Source: an uncultured Acetatifactor sp.
GTDB lineage: Bacteria > Bacillota > Clostridia > Lachnospirales > Lachnospiraceae
Direction: 5' to 3'
Length of the DNA: 41,168 nt
Assembly: GCA_910586515.1 (NCBI GenBank)
Contig: CAJUGL010000031.1
Span: 1 to 41,168 of the forward strand
Part shown: piece after piece, positions 33,983-41,168 of the stretch
How positions within the stretch are numbered: position 1 is the first letter of the stretch
Layout of the letters: the number at the start of each line of letters is the position of its first letter
Translations under genes and position numbers: made by a program
The notes under the pieces: model-generated
Seen by the model: only the letters and a program-made list of their open reading frames with translations
What the model was told of the DNA's origin: nothing
Database searches by the model: none

Positions 33983-35371
33983 TTAAACCCTGGCTAAAAC
34001 ATCGTCAATGCTGCCTGCATTCAGGAAATAGCTCTCAGGGATATCGTCATGCTTGCCTTCCAAAATCTCTTTGAAACCACGAATGGTCTCGTTGATCGGC
34101 ACGTACTTACCCTCCAAGCCGGTAAACTGGCCTGCAACGAAAAAGGGCTGAGACAGGAATCTCTGCACCTTACGCGCACGGGATACCACTAACTTATCCT
34201 CTTCTGACAGTTCATCCATACCCAGAATGGCGATGATGTCCTGAAGCTCCTTGTAGCGCTGCAGGATCTCCTGTACGCCTCGAGCTGTCTGGTAATGTTC
34301 CTCGCCTACAATCCTGGGATCCAGAATACGGGAGGAGGACTCCAGCGGGTCAACCGCAGGGTAAATTCCCAGCTCCACAATGGAACGGGACAATGTGGTG
34401 GTCGCATCAAGGTGGGCAAATGTAGTAGCCGGCGCCGGGTCGGTCAAGTCATCCGCCGGCACATATACAGCCTGAACAGAAGTGATGGAACCGTTCCTTG
34501 TGGAAGTAATCCGCTCCTGGAGAGCGCCCATCTCCGTCTGTAACGTAGGCTGATAACCCACCGCGGAAGGCATACGGCCCAGCAATGCGGAAACCTCGCT
34601 GCCCGCCTGTGTAAATCGGAAAATATTATCAATGAACAGCAGCACGTCCTTACCGCCCTTGTCACGGAAATACTCCGCCATAGTCAGGCCGGTAAGCCCC
34701 ACGCGCATTCTCGCCCCGGGGGGCTCGTTCATCTGACCAAATACCATTGTGGTCTTGTCGATAACACCGGACTCCTGCATTTCATGATAGAGATCGTTCC
34801 CTTCACGGGTACGCTCACCTACGCCGGTAAACACGGAATAGCCGCTGTGCTCCGTAGCAATATTTCGAATCAGCTCCTGAATCAAAACCGTCTTGCCTAC
34901 GCCTGCACCGCCAAACAGACCGATCTTTCCGCCCTTCTGATAAGGACAGAGCAGGTCAACCACCTTGATACCCGTTTCCAGCAGTTCCTTTTCCGTAGCC
35001 TGCTCCTCAAACTTCGGCGCAGGTCTGTGGATCGGCTCGTAGGATACGCCCTCCGGAGCCGGTTTATTGTCGATTGGCTGACCCAAAACATTGAAGATCC
35101 GCCCCAAAGTCTTTTCCCCAACCGGAACGGAAATGGGGGCGCCGGTTGCAACCGCATCCATTCCCCGCACCAAACCGTCGGTGCTTCCCATGGCAATACA
35201 CCTGACCGTATCATCACCCAAATGCTGGGAAACCTCTACGGTCAGTTCACTGCCCTCTCCGGTAGGAATGCGAATTGCTTCGTTAATCTCAGGCAGATTT
35301 CCCTCATCAAAGCGGATATCCAGCACCGCGCCGATGACCTGGGTAACCTTGCCCCTGTTTTCTCCTGCCAT
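33983..35371 (-). CDS. atpD: ATP synthase F1 beta subunit
   Basis: The catalytic beta subunit (462 residues). P-loop GLFGGAGVGKTVLIQELI, GVGERTREGNDLY, the DELSEED-like region seen as GMDELSEEDKLV, and DDLTDPAPATTFAHLDATTTLSR. Co-transcribed after atpG and before the palindromic repeats. No changes from the family are seen. Confidence 0.98.
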   Translation of the reverse strand: MAGENRGKVTQVIGAVLDIRFDEGNLPEINEAIRIPTGEGSELTVEVSQHLGDDTVRCIAMGSTDGLVRGMDAVATGAPISVPVGEKTLGRIFNVLGQPIDNKPAPEGVSYEPIHRPAPKFEEQATEKELLETGIKVVDLLCPYQKGGKIGLFGGAGVGKTVLIQELIRNIATEHSGYSVFTGVGERTREGNDLYHEMQESGVIDKTTMVFGQMNEPPGARMRVGLTGLTMAEYFRDKGGKDVLLFIDNIFRFTQAGSEVSALLGRMPSAVGYQPTLQTEMGALQERITSTRNGSITSVQAVYVPADDLTDPAPATTFAHLDATTTLSRSIVELGIYPAVDPLESSSRILDPRIVGEEHYQTARGVQEILQRYKELQDIIAILGMDELSEEDKLVVSRARKVQRFLSQPFFVAGQFTGLEGKYVPINETIRGFKEILEGKHDDIPESYFLNAGSIDDVLARV

Positions 35372-35484
35372 TTCTACCTCTTTCCTCCCGCTCGCGCAGG
35401 ATATTCTTCATTTCAAACTTGTTTTCCCTCACAGTGCCCTTCAGCCTGCCGGGACGCTTCCTGAGATCAGAAAAACGCCGCTTC

Positions 35485-36351
35485 TCATCCCAGCGCCTCC
35501 GCGCCGGCAATAATCTCTGTCAGTTCCTGTGTAATGGAACCCTGACGGGCCCTGTTGTATTTCAGCGTCAGATCGCTAATAATCTCTTCCGCATTGCTGG
35601 TGGCGCTGTCCATAGCCTGCATACGCGCGCCGTTTTCACTGGCAGCCGACTCCCTCAGCGCCCCGTAAATAAGGCTGGTAACATATTTGGGAATCAACAT
35701 ATCCAGCGCTTCCGAATCCTCCGGTTCGAAGTTCATGACGGCAGAGGACTCCTGAACAGCCCCTGCGCCTTCTTCGCCCGTTGTCTCCACCGGCAGCAGA
35801 CGCAGCAGTGTGGGGATATGGCTGACCGTATTTTTGAAAGCAGTGTACGCAAGCCAGATCTCCCCGATCTCGCCTTCCGCAAAAGATTCCAGCAGTCTGC
35901 CGCACAACGCCGCGGCATCCTTATACAGAGGACTCTCCACAATCTCCGTATCACATTCTTTTACATTATAGCCGTTGCGCACAAACGCATCTCTGCCCTT
36001 GGTACCCAGACAGTAGATATCCAGCTGCTCTTTCCTCCACTGAGGATGTCTGGTCACCAGCTTAATCACATTGGAATTATAGCCGCCGGCCAGCCCTCTG
36101 TTGGCAGTGATGACGATGACTGCTTTCCTTGCGGAAGCACCGGAAGTCAGATATTTGTGGTCAATATGTCCCACTCTCTGCAGAATACTGTTTACCGTGT
36201 CATACATACAGGTAAAGTATCCCTTGGAGCGTTCTGCGCTTGCTCTCGCGCGCTGCAGCTTTACAGTGGACACAAGCTTCATGGCCTTGGTAATCTGCTG
36301 TGTGCCCTGAATACTGCTCTTGCGGCGCTTTATATCACGCATTGATGCCAT
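35485..36351 (-). CDS. atpG: ATP synthase F1 gamma subunit
   Basis: The central rotor shaft (288 residues). N-terminal helix MRDIKRRKSSIQGTQQITKAMKLVSTVKLQRA and the C-terminal helix ending in LTLKYNRARQGSITQELTEI, the part inside the alpha3beta3 ring, are both typical. An insertion near residue 190 (acidic, EEGAGAVQESS) is mildly longer than in many relatives. Start may be Met1 or Met4 of the frame. It lies 16 bases after atpA. Confidence 0.97.
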   Translation of the reverse strand: MASMRDIKRRKSSIQGTQQITKAMKLVSTVKLQRARASAERSKGYFTCMYDTVNSILQRVGHIDHKYLTSGASARKAVIVITANRGLAGGYNSNVIKLVTRHPQWRKEQLDIYCLGTKGRDAFVRNGYNVKECDTEIVESPLYKDAAALCGRLLESFAEGEIGEIWLAYTAFKNTVSHIPTLLRLLPVETTGEEGAGAVQESSAVMNFEPEDSEALDMLIPKYVTSLIYGALRESAASENGARMQAMDSATSNAEEIISDLTLKYNRARQGSITQELTEIIAGAEALG

Positions 36352-36367
36352 ATTCTATATCCTCTTT

Positions 36368-37873
36368 CTATTTAAACTGCTTCTTGAATTCCTCGATCGC
36401 CTTCTGAAGCGTTTTTTCCGTCTCCTCGGAGATCACCTTCTCTGACGCGATATTGCCCGGCACTTCGGGATACTTGGTATCCAGGAACTCAAAGAATTCC
36501 TTCTCGAACCTGGTGACATCCTCTGTCGGTATGTCGAGAAGATATTTATGGGTCACCGCATAGATTATGATAACCTGATACTGAACGGGCATGGGCGCAT
36601 ACTGAGGCTGCTTGAGCACTTCACGAATACGCTCACCCTGAGCCAGTTTCTCCTTGGTGTCGTTGTCCAGCTCGGATCCGAACTGTGCAAAGCTTGCCAA
36701 TTCTCTGAACTGGGCCAGCTCCGTACGAATAGGCGCCGCGATCTTCTTCATGGCCTTGATCTGAGCCGCCCCGCCTACACGGGAAACGGAAAGACCTGCG
36801 TTGATGGCAGGACGGAAACCGGAATTGAACATCTCCGTCTCCAGGTAAATCTGACCGTCAGTGATAGAGATCACGTTTGTGGGAATGTATGCGGACACGT
36901 CTCCTGCCTGAGTCTCGATAATGGGAAGCGCGGTAAGAGAGCCTCCGCCGTACTCCTCATTCATCCTGGCTGCGCGCTCCAGAAGTCTGGAATGCAGATA
37001 GAATACGTCTCCGGGATATGCCTCACGCCCGGGCGGACGACGGAGCAGCAGTGAGAGTGTACGGTATGCCGTAGCATGCTTACTCAAGTCGTCGTACACC
37101 ACCAAAACATCCTGCCCATTTTCCATCCATTCCTCGCCGATGGCGCAGCCCGCATAGGGGGCAATGTACTGCAGAGGGGCAAGATCGCTGGCCGTAGATA
37201 CTACCACGGTAGTATACGCCATGGCGCCATACTCCTCAAGCGTCTTTACAATATTGGCAATAGTGGATGCCTTCTGGCCGATTGCCACATAGATACATTT
37301 TACATTCTGGCCTTTCTGATTGATAATGGTATCAATAGCAATGGCCGTCTTACCTGTCTGGCGGTCGCCGATGATCAGCTCACGCTGCCCTCTTCCGATA
37401 GGAATCATTGCGTCAATAGCCTTGATGCCCGTCTGGAGAGGCGTATCCACACTCTTTCTGGTGATAACGCCGCTGGCCACACGCTCAATCTTACGATATT
37501 TATCCGTCTGAACAGGCCCTTTGCCATCTATGGGCTGCCCCAGGGAATTGACCACGCGTCCGGTCAGAGCGTCGCCCACCGGCACTTCCACCACGCGTCC
37601 CGTAGTCTTGACCGTATCCCCTTCATTGATATTTCTGGCGCTGCCCAGCAATACCACGCCCACGTTATCTTCTTCCAGATTCAATACCATGCCGTACACT
37701 TCACCGGGAAATTCCAGCAATTCACCCTGCATTGCATTTTCCAGTCCGTGTACGCGGGCAATACCGTCCGCCACCTGGATGACAGTACCCACATCGGATA
37801 CATCCAGGGTGGATGCATATCTCTTGATCTGATCCTTGATAACAGAACTAATTTCTTCTGGTCTTAAATTCAT
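36368..37873 (-). CDS. atpA: ATP synthase F1 alpha subunit
   Basis: The 501-residue alpha subunit with the non-catalytic nucleotide site GDRQTGKTAIAIDTI, YVAIGQKASTIANIV, LLLRRPPGREAYPGDVFYLHSRLLERAA and the Arg of the SRVGGAAQ region. It supplies the arginine finger to the catalytic site of beta. It follows atpH with 28 bases between. Confidence 0.98.
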   Translation of the reverse strand: MNLRPEEISSVIKDQIKRYASTLDVSDVGTVIQVADGIARVHGLENAMQGELLEFPGEVYGMVLNLEEDNVGVVLLGSARNINEGDTVKTTGRVVEVPVGDALTGRVVNSLGQPIDGKGPVQTDKYRKIERVASGVITRKSVDTPLQTGIKAIDAMIPIGRGQRELIIGDRQTGKTAIAIDTIINQKGQNVKCIYVAIGQKASTIANIVKTLEEYGAMAYTTVVVSTASDLAPLQYIAPYAGCAIGEEWMENGQDVLVVYDDLSKHATAYRTLSLLLRRPPGREAYPGDVFYLHSRLLERAARMNEEYGGGSLTALPIIETQAGDVSAYIPTNVISITDGQIYLETEMFNSGFRPAINAGLSVSRVGGAAQIKAMKKIAAPIRTELAQFRELASFAQFGSELDNDTKEKLAQGERIREVLKQPQYAPMPVQYQVIIIYAVTHKYLLDIPTEDVTRFEKEFFEFLDTKYPEVPGNIASEKVISEETEKTLQKAIEEFKKQFK

Positions 37874-37901
37874 GGATCTGTCGCACCTTTCTTCCAGCCG
37901 G

Positions 37902-38456
37902 TCAGCCCAGCTGAATTTGTAATAATTGTTTCGTCAATCCGTTCAGTTTTGTGCGGACACTGCTGTCCACAACTCTATCGTTTATGCGGATGATCATTCC
38001 GCCTATAATCGAGGCGTCCACCTCGAAGTACAACTCCATCTTCTCATATCCGCTGGTCTTCAGAATCTTTGCTTCCACCGCAGCCTTCTGCGCTCCGCTC
38101 AGTTCCACGGCAGTGGTCACATAAGCCGTACCGATTTTCAGCTGCTCCTTCACCCGCCCTGTAAAGTAAGTGAACACAGCCCGCAAATCCCCGTAACGCT
38201 CCTTGGATACGACGACTTCCAGCAAACCTGCCAGCTCATCGCTGACCCGTCCCTTAAAGACATCCTCAATTACTTTCAGCTTATCCTGTTTCGGAACGCC
38301 CGGATGTTTCATCAGTTCGTCAAACTGGGGATTTGCCGTCAATATCTCTTCCACACAGCGGATTTCCTCCATCAGACCGACAGCCCTGTCCATGCCTGAT
38401 TCCATGGCCACTTCATACAGAGCCTCGCCGTATGTCTTGGATACTAATTTAGCCAT
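37902..38456 (-). CDS. atpH: ATP synthase F1 delta subunit
   Basis: A 184-residue delta (OSCP-like) subunit linking F1 to the peripheral stalk. N-terminal helix bundle with YGEALYEVAMESGMD and FDELMKHPGVPKQDK, and the family-typical C-terminal GGMIIRINDRVVDSSVRTKL. Its start lies 13 bases inside the atpF frame, so translation is likely coupled. Confidence 0.95.
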   Translation of the reverse strand: MAKLVSKTYGEALYEVAMESGMDRAVGLMEEIRCVEEILTANPQFDELMKHPGVPKQDKLKVIEDVFKGRVSDELAGLLEVVVSKERYGDLRAVFTYFTGRVKEQLKIGTAYVTTAVELSGAQKAAVEAKILKTSGYEKMELYFEVDASIIGGMIIRINDRVVDSSVRTKLNGLTKQLLQIQLG

Positions 38457-38986
38457 GTTTTATCACCCATTTCCTTTATGGTCTCGTCGATCAGCTGATT
38501 CTGCTGCTTGGTGTCCATGGATGCGGATACGAATTTGCCTGCCATAAGCGACGCCACAACGATGATCTCTCTCTTCACATCATCGGACATCTTCTGCTTC
38601 TCAAGCTCTGCCTCCACACGGGCTCTGTCCAGAATCCTGGCTGCCTCCTCCTTGGCCTGAGCAATGACCTGGTTCTCGCTAACCAGAGCCTTCCTGCGTG
38701 CCTCGCTCAAAATGGCCTCCGCTTCCTTGTCGACGCTCTGCAGCTTCGTCTCATATTCCCGTTTCAGATTCTGGGCATTCTCCATAGCCTCCCTTGCCGT
38801 GTTCAGTTCATTCCGAATCTTATCCTTACGGCTGTTCAGCATTTTCCTGGCGGGATTGAACAGAAAATAACTCAAAATAAGGAACAGGACGAAAATGGCG
38901 ATAATCATCAACGTGGAATCAGCCAACAGCTGCCAGTCCAGATCAAATAGTCTGGACATGGACTCGCCCCCTGTTAAAAATATCAT
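38444..38986 (-). CDS. atpF: ATP synthase F0 b subunit
   Basis: The peripheral stalk b subunit (180 residues): one membrane segment near the N-terminus (LMIIAIFVLFLILSYFLF), then NPARKMLNSRKDKIRNELN and a long charged coiled coil. The ATG at 38986 has AGGAGGGG seven bases upstream; a second ATG at 38959, giving MSRLFDLDW, has only a weaker site (AGGGG). I use the first but the nine extra residues are uncertain. Confidence 0.93.
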   Translation of the reverse strand: MIFLTGGESMSRLFDLDWQLLADSTLMIIAIFVLFLILSYFLFNPARKMLNSRKDKIRNELNTAREAMENAQNLKREYETKLQSVDKEAEAILSEARRKALVSENQVIAQAKEEAARILDRARVEAELEKQKMSDDVKREIIVVASLMAGKFVSASMDTKQQNQLIDETIKEMGDKTWLN

Positions 38987-39052
38987 TCTTAAGCCCCTCC
39001 TTTCTGCCTCCTAAAAATGCAATTTATTTAGGCAATACTGCTCTGCGCATTC

Positions 39053-39307
39053 TTAGGGCATAAGAGGCTTTACGAACATCAGCAGAATGGCAACCAGCAA
39101 ACCATACAGACCTGTGGTCTCTGCCACAGCCTGACCAAGAAGCATGGTCTGCATAACCTTGGGCTGCGCGCCGGGGTTACGTCCAACTGCAGCAGCTGCG
39201 TGTCCTGCCGCAATACCCTGTCCTACACCAGGTCCGATACCGGCAATAACTGCCAGACCTGCGCCAATTGCGGAACATCCTAAGATAAAGTTTTCATTGA
39301 AATCCAT
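39053..39307 (-). CDS. atpE: ATP synthase F0 c subunit, Na+-type signature
   Basis: An 84-residue ring subunit with two membrane helices. I start at the ATG at 39307 with AGGAGG nine bases upstream, since the frame's earlier start reads through leader. The first helix has GIGPGVGQGIAAGHAAAAVGRNP and the second GQAVAETTGLYGLL. Gln in GVGQG, Glu in AETT and the following Thr-Thr correspond to the Na+-ligand set (Gln32, Glu65, Ser66, Thr67) of Ilyobacter c rings, with Thr in place of Ser. That points to Na+ coupling rather than H+, as in Acetobacterium and other anaerobes. Confidence 0.95.
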   Translation of the reverse strand: MDFNENFILGCSAIGAGLAVIAGIGPGVGQGIAAGHAAAAVGRNPGAQPKVMQTMLLGQAVAETTGLYGLLVAILLMFVKPLMP

Positions 39308-39517
39308 TCTTTTTTCCTCCTGAAAATAAAAGTTAGGTTCAAGGAAAAATCCCTTTTGGATTCTTCCCTGGGAAATCGCGCGTTTCACCGCTTATGTAAT
39401 TACTTGTGAAAACGCCCTGCGGGATTCGAAATTTCGGTCTGCGGGCTCTGGCCGCTCCAACCTCTTTTCGCCTTCCCTCTTCTGCCGCTTCCGCGGCTGA
39501 CAATCCGTGAGAAAAAA

Positions 39518-40258
39518 CTATCTGCGGGTGCCATCACCAATCTCATTAGAAATGTATGTCATGGTCAGCATGCAGAACACATAGGTTTGAATTGCCCCTG
39601 AGAACAAGTCAAAATACACATGAAGCGCTGCGGGCCAGGCCGTGGCGAACCATCCCAGCAGCCCGTACAGCAGTGCCATCATAGCCGTTCCTGACAAAAC
39701 GTTTGCAAACAAACGCAATGACAAAGAAATCGGTACTGCCACGGCACTGATCACATTGATCGGCATCCAGATAGGCAGCCAGGGCGGAAGGGGCGAACAG
39801 AGATCTGCCCATATCGTCGCAGGCTTTTGGTACTTCCACTTATTATAATGGATCATCGAAAATGTCAGAATTGCCAGAGGCAATGTGACACCGTAATCCG
39901 CCGTGGGCGGCCGCAGACCTAACAGGCCCGAGATATTGCTGACCAGGATAAAGATAAAAATGGTTCCGATATAGTTGTAAAATCTAGGAGCGGACTGCCC
40001 CATGGAACCGCCTACCATATTGTCCAGCATCTCAACGATCATTTCCACCACATTCTGGAAACTGCCCGGTACTTCCGACGCTTTCGCCATGCACCGATTG
40101 GCGGCAATGGCAAAGGCGGCCAGCAGCAGCAGCACGATCAGAATACACACATGTGATGTGGTAATCCACACCGGATGCCCAAAGAACGAATACTGAAACA
40201 CCCCATGGATCGTGAAGTCAACACCTGACTCACCGGACAGCAGAATTCCATGTCCCAT
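39518..40258 (-). CDS. atpB: ATP synthase F0 a subunit
   Basis: A 246-residue membrane channel protein. It has NVVEMIVEMLDNMVGGSMG, ISGLLGLRPPTADYG, the essential Arg in SLSLRLFANVLSG (helix 5) and a C-terminal FDLFSGAIQTYVFCMLTMTYI with the family's Gln. About five or six hydrophobic segments. A 210-base gap separates it from atpE; I see only GC-rich, unpatterned sequence there. Confidence 0.97.
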   Translation of the reverse strand: MGHGILLSGESGVDFTIHGVFQYSFFGHPVWITTSHVCILIVLLLLAAFAIAANRCMAKASEVPGSFQNVVEMIVEMLDNMVGGSMGQSAPRFYNYIGTIFIFILVSNISGLLGLRPPTADYGVTLPLAILTFSMIHYNKWKYQKPATIWADLCSPLPPWLPIWMPINVISAVAVPISLSLRLFANVLSGTAMMALLYGLLGWFATAWPAALHVYFDLFSGAIQTYVFCMLTMTYISNEIGDGTRR

Positions 40259-40275
40259 ACTCTCACCTCTCTTTC

Positions 40276-40746
40276 TTAAATATTTTGTACCGGGATCTCT
40301 CCCTCCTGCGCCTCCGCCTCCTCCGTCAGAGACTCCGCCGCCGGATCCTCCTCATGAAAAAGCCTGTTGCACAGTTTATGAGTAATCGGCTGAAGATACG
40401 CCGTTACTTTCATGCTCATATAACCCAGGAAAAAAACAAGCGGATTCATTGCCTCCGTCATGGAAATAACAATCAAAACCGCCGCCACCACTGCATATCG
40501 AAACAAATATCCCCTCGTAACGATACCGGAAGCTTCTCCGCCGCGCAGCAGAGCTCTCTCCAGGGTACGGCACATGTGAATACTGCCCGCGATGGCAAAG
40601 GCAATCCCAAACCAGAGACTGACCGTGTAACTTGCGGGATTATTCAGAAAAAGAACTCCCGCCGCCTGACAAACAGCACCAAAAAACAACATTCCTGCAT
40701 GCATTTCCAGCAGGGTCCTGTTCCTCCTCTTCAACGCTTCAATCAT
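40276..40746 (-). CDS. atpI: AtpI-like ATP synthase accessory membrane protein
   Basis: A four-segment membrane protein (157 residues from the ATG at 40746): LLEMHAGMLFFGAVCQAAGVLFL, VSLWFGIAFAIAGSIHM, YAVVAAVLIVISM and LVFFLGYMSMKVTAYL. It has an acidic C-terminal tail. The position between atpZ and atpB matches AtpI (ATP synthase subunit I), which helps c-ring assembly in some bacteria. The frame is open 34 codons upstream of this start; I choose 40746 because it overlaps the atpZ end by eight bases and has GGAGG 12 bases upstream. Confidence 0.75.
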   Translation of the reverse strand: MIEALKRRNRTLLEMHAGMLFFGAVCQAAGVLFLNNPASYTVSLWFGIAFAIAGSIHMCRTLERALLRGGEASGIVTRGYLFRYAVVAAVLIVISMTEAMNPLVFFLGYMSMKVTAYLQPITHKLCNRLFHEEDPAAESLTEEAEAQEGEIPVQNI

Positions 40747-41005
40747 CCTCTTTCGAACCTCCCTGCTCTCCGTCCTGTCCGGCCCCGCCGTATATGCGCC
40801 TGGCCATGCGATATACATTCTGGCCTCCTGCAGCTGCCCCCGCCGCAAAAAAAAGGATGGTGAGATAAGATGTACCGAATTTTTGATCCAGCCATATGCC
40901 TGCCGCAGACATGGCGCAGATGGGAACGATCATATTCAGTCCAAACTGTGTAACCATTGCAAGAGACTGATATACTGCCCGGTCTTCGTCTTTATTCTTT
41001 TTCAT
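40739..41005 (-). CDS. atpZ: AtpZ/AtpI-family ATP synthase protein (ATPase gene 1)
   Basis: An 88-residue protein with two membrane segments: LAMVTQFGLNMIVPICAMSAAGIWLDQ and YLTILFFAAGAAAGGQNVYRMARRI, the signature of F0F1-ATPase gene 1/AtpZ proteins. AtpZ with AtpI has been tied to Mg2+/Ca2+ transport or rotor assembly. It is the first gene of the ATP synthase operon, with a weak ribosome site. Confidence 0.8.
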   Translation of the reverse strand: MKKNKDEDRAVYQSLAMVTQFGLNMIVPICAMSAAGIWLDQKFGTSYLTILFFAAGAAAGGQNVYRMARRIYGGAGQDGEQGGSKEDD

Positions 41006-41103
41006 GAAAACACCACCGTTTTCTTCCGCTATTGCGCAGGCTCAAACCGCAACATCATACCTGCTGCTGCCAGGAGCCGCCCCATTTGTCGTTACCACTC
41101 CAT

Positions 41104-41132
41104 ATTATAACTATTTTTATCCAAAATGTCTA
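41104..41132 (-). promoter_or_regulatory. Predicted sigma-A promoter of the ATP synthase operon
   Basis: On the minus strand: TAGACA (41132-41127; 5 of 6), a 17-base spacer and a perfect TATAAT (41109-41104), about 100 bases ahead of the first ATG of the operon at 41005. Confidence 0.75.
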
Positions 41133-41168
41133 GGAAAATATGAAGGATTGTTGCCCAAAATTGCATGG

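Overview
The window looks like chromosome from a Lachnospiraceae-type (Clostridium cluster XIVa) gut Firmicute. Evidence: spoVG, a glgC/glgD pair, a DnaD/DnaI-type helicase-loading pair, an unusually long clostridial-style Prs, strong AGGAGG ribosome sites, and an F-type ATP synthase operon that begins with atpZ/atpI. No tRNA, rRNA, CRISPR array or intact transposon was found. Species cannot be fixed from the sequence.

Layout. (1) 1-1490, plus strand: an AT-rich stretch with a lipoprotein gene cut at its 3' end by the 5' part of a group II intron; only the first 18 or so codons of the intron's reverse transcriptase remain. (2) 12418-1494, minus strand: a surface-glycan cluster read as acetyltransferase, SGNH hydrolase (frameshifted), GT2 glycosyltransferase, Wzx-like flippase, rfbF, rfbG (broken), rfbH (5'-truncated), a YerE-like thiamine-diphosphate enzyme and two SDR sugar dehydratase/reductase proteins. 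On paper this is a CDP-3,6-dideoxyhexose route with a two-carbon branching step, like Yersinia yersiniose synthesis, but several genes are damaged. (3) 15252-12683, minus: a GH95 alpha-L-fucosidase preceded by an unlisted 34-residue small protein gene. (4) 22446-15332, minus: glgC-glgD-spoVG, a terminator, then pth-mfd. (5) 23018-28165, plus: murC, a dense DnaA-box cluster, a DnaB/DnaD-like protein with two DDBH2 domains, a DnaI-like loader and prs. (6) 28166-28379: a repeat island with 16-bp terminal inverted repeats and four 16-bp tandem repeats. (7) 41005-28380, minus: atpZ-atpI-atpB-atpE-atpF-atpH-atpA-atpG-atpD-atpC, followed by an unknown 135-residue protein, a methyltransferase, and two membrane-anchored proteins of unknown function.

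The most unusual signals are: the DnaA-box cluster (three perfect boxes, three with one mismatch, one with two) directly upstream of the helicase-loading genes; the 109-bp nested palindromes, tandemly repeated between atpD and atpC; the repeat element shared by two intergenic spaces around dnaI and prs; the decaying yersiniose-like pathway with an rfbG/rfbH deletion joint; and a c-subunit with the residues of Na+-coupled ATP synthases. spoVG, prs, pth and mfd also sit near one another close to the origin in Bacillus subtilis, so this block may be an old origin-proximal neighbourhood with other genes inserted.
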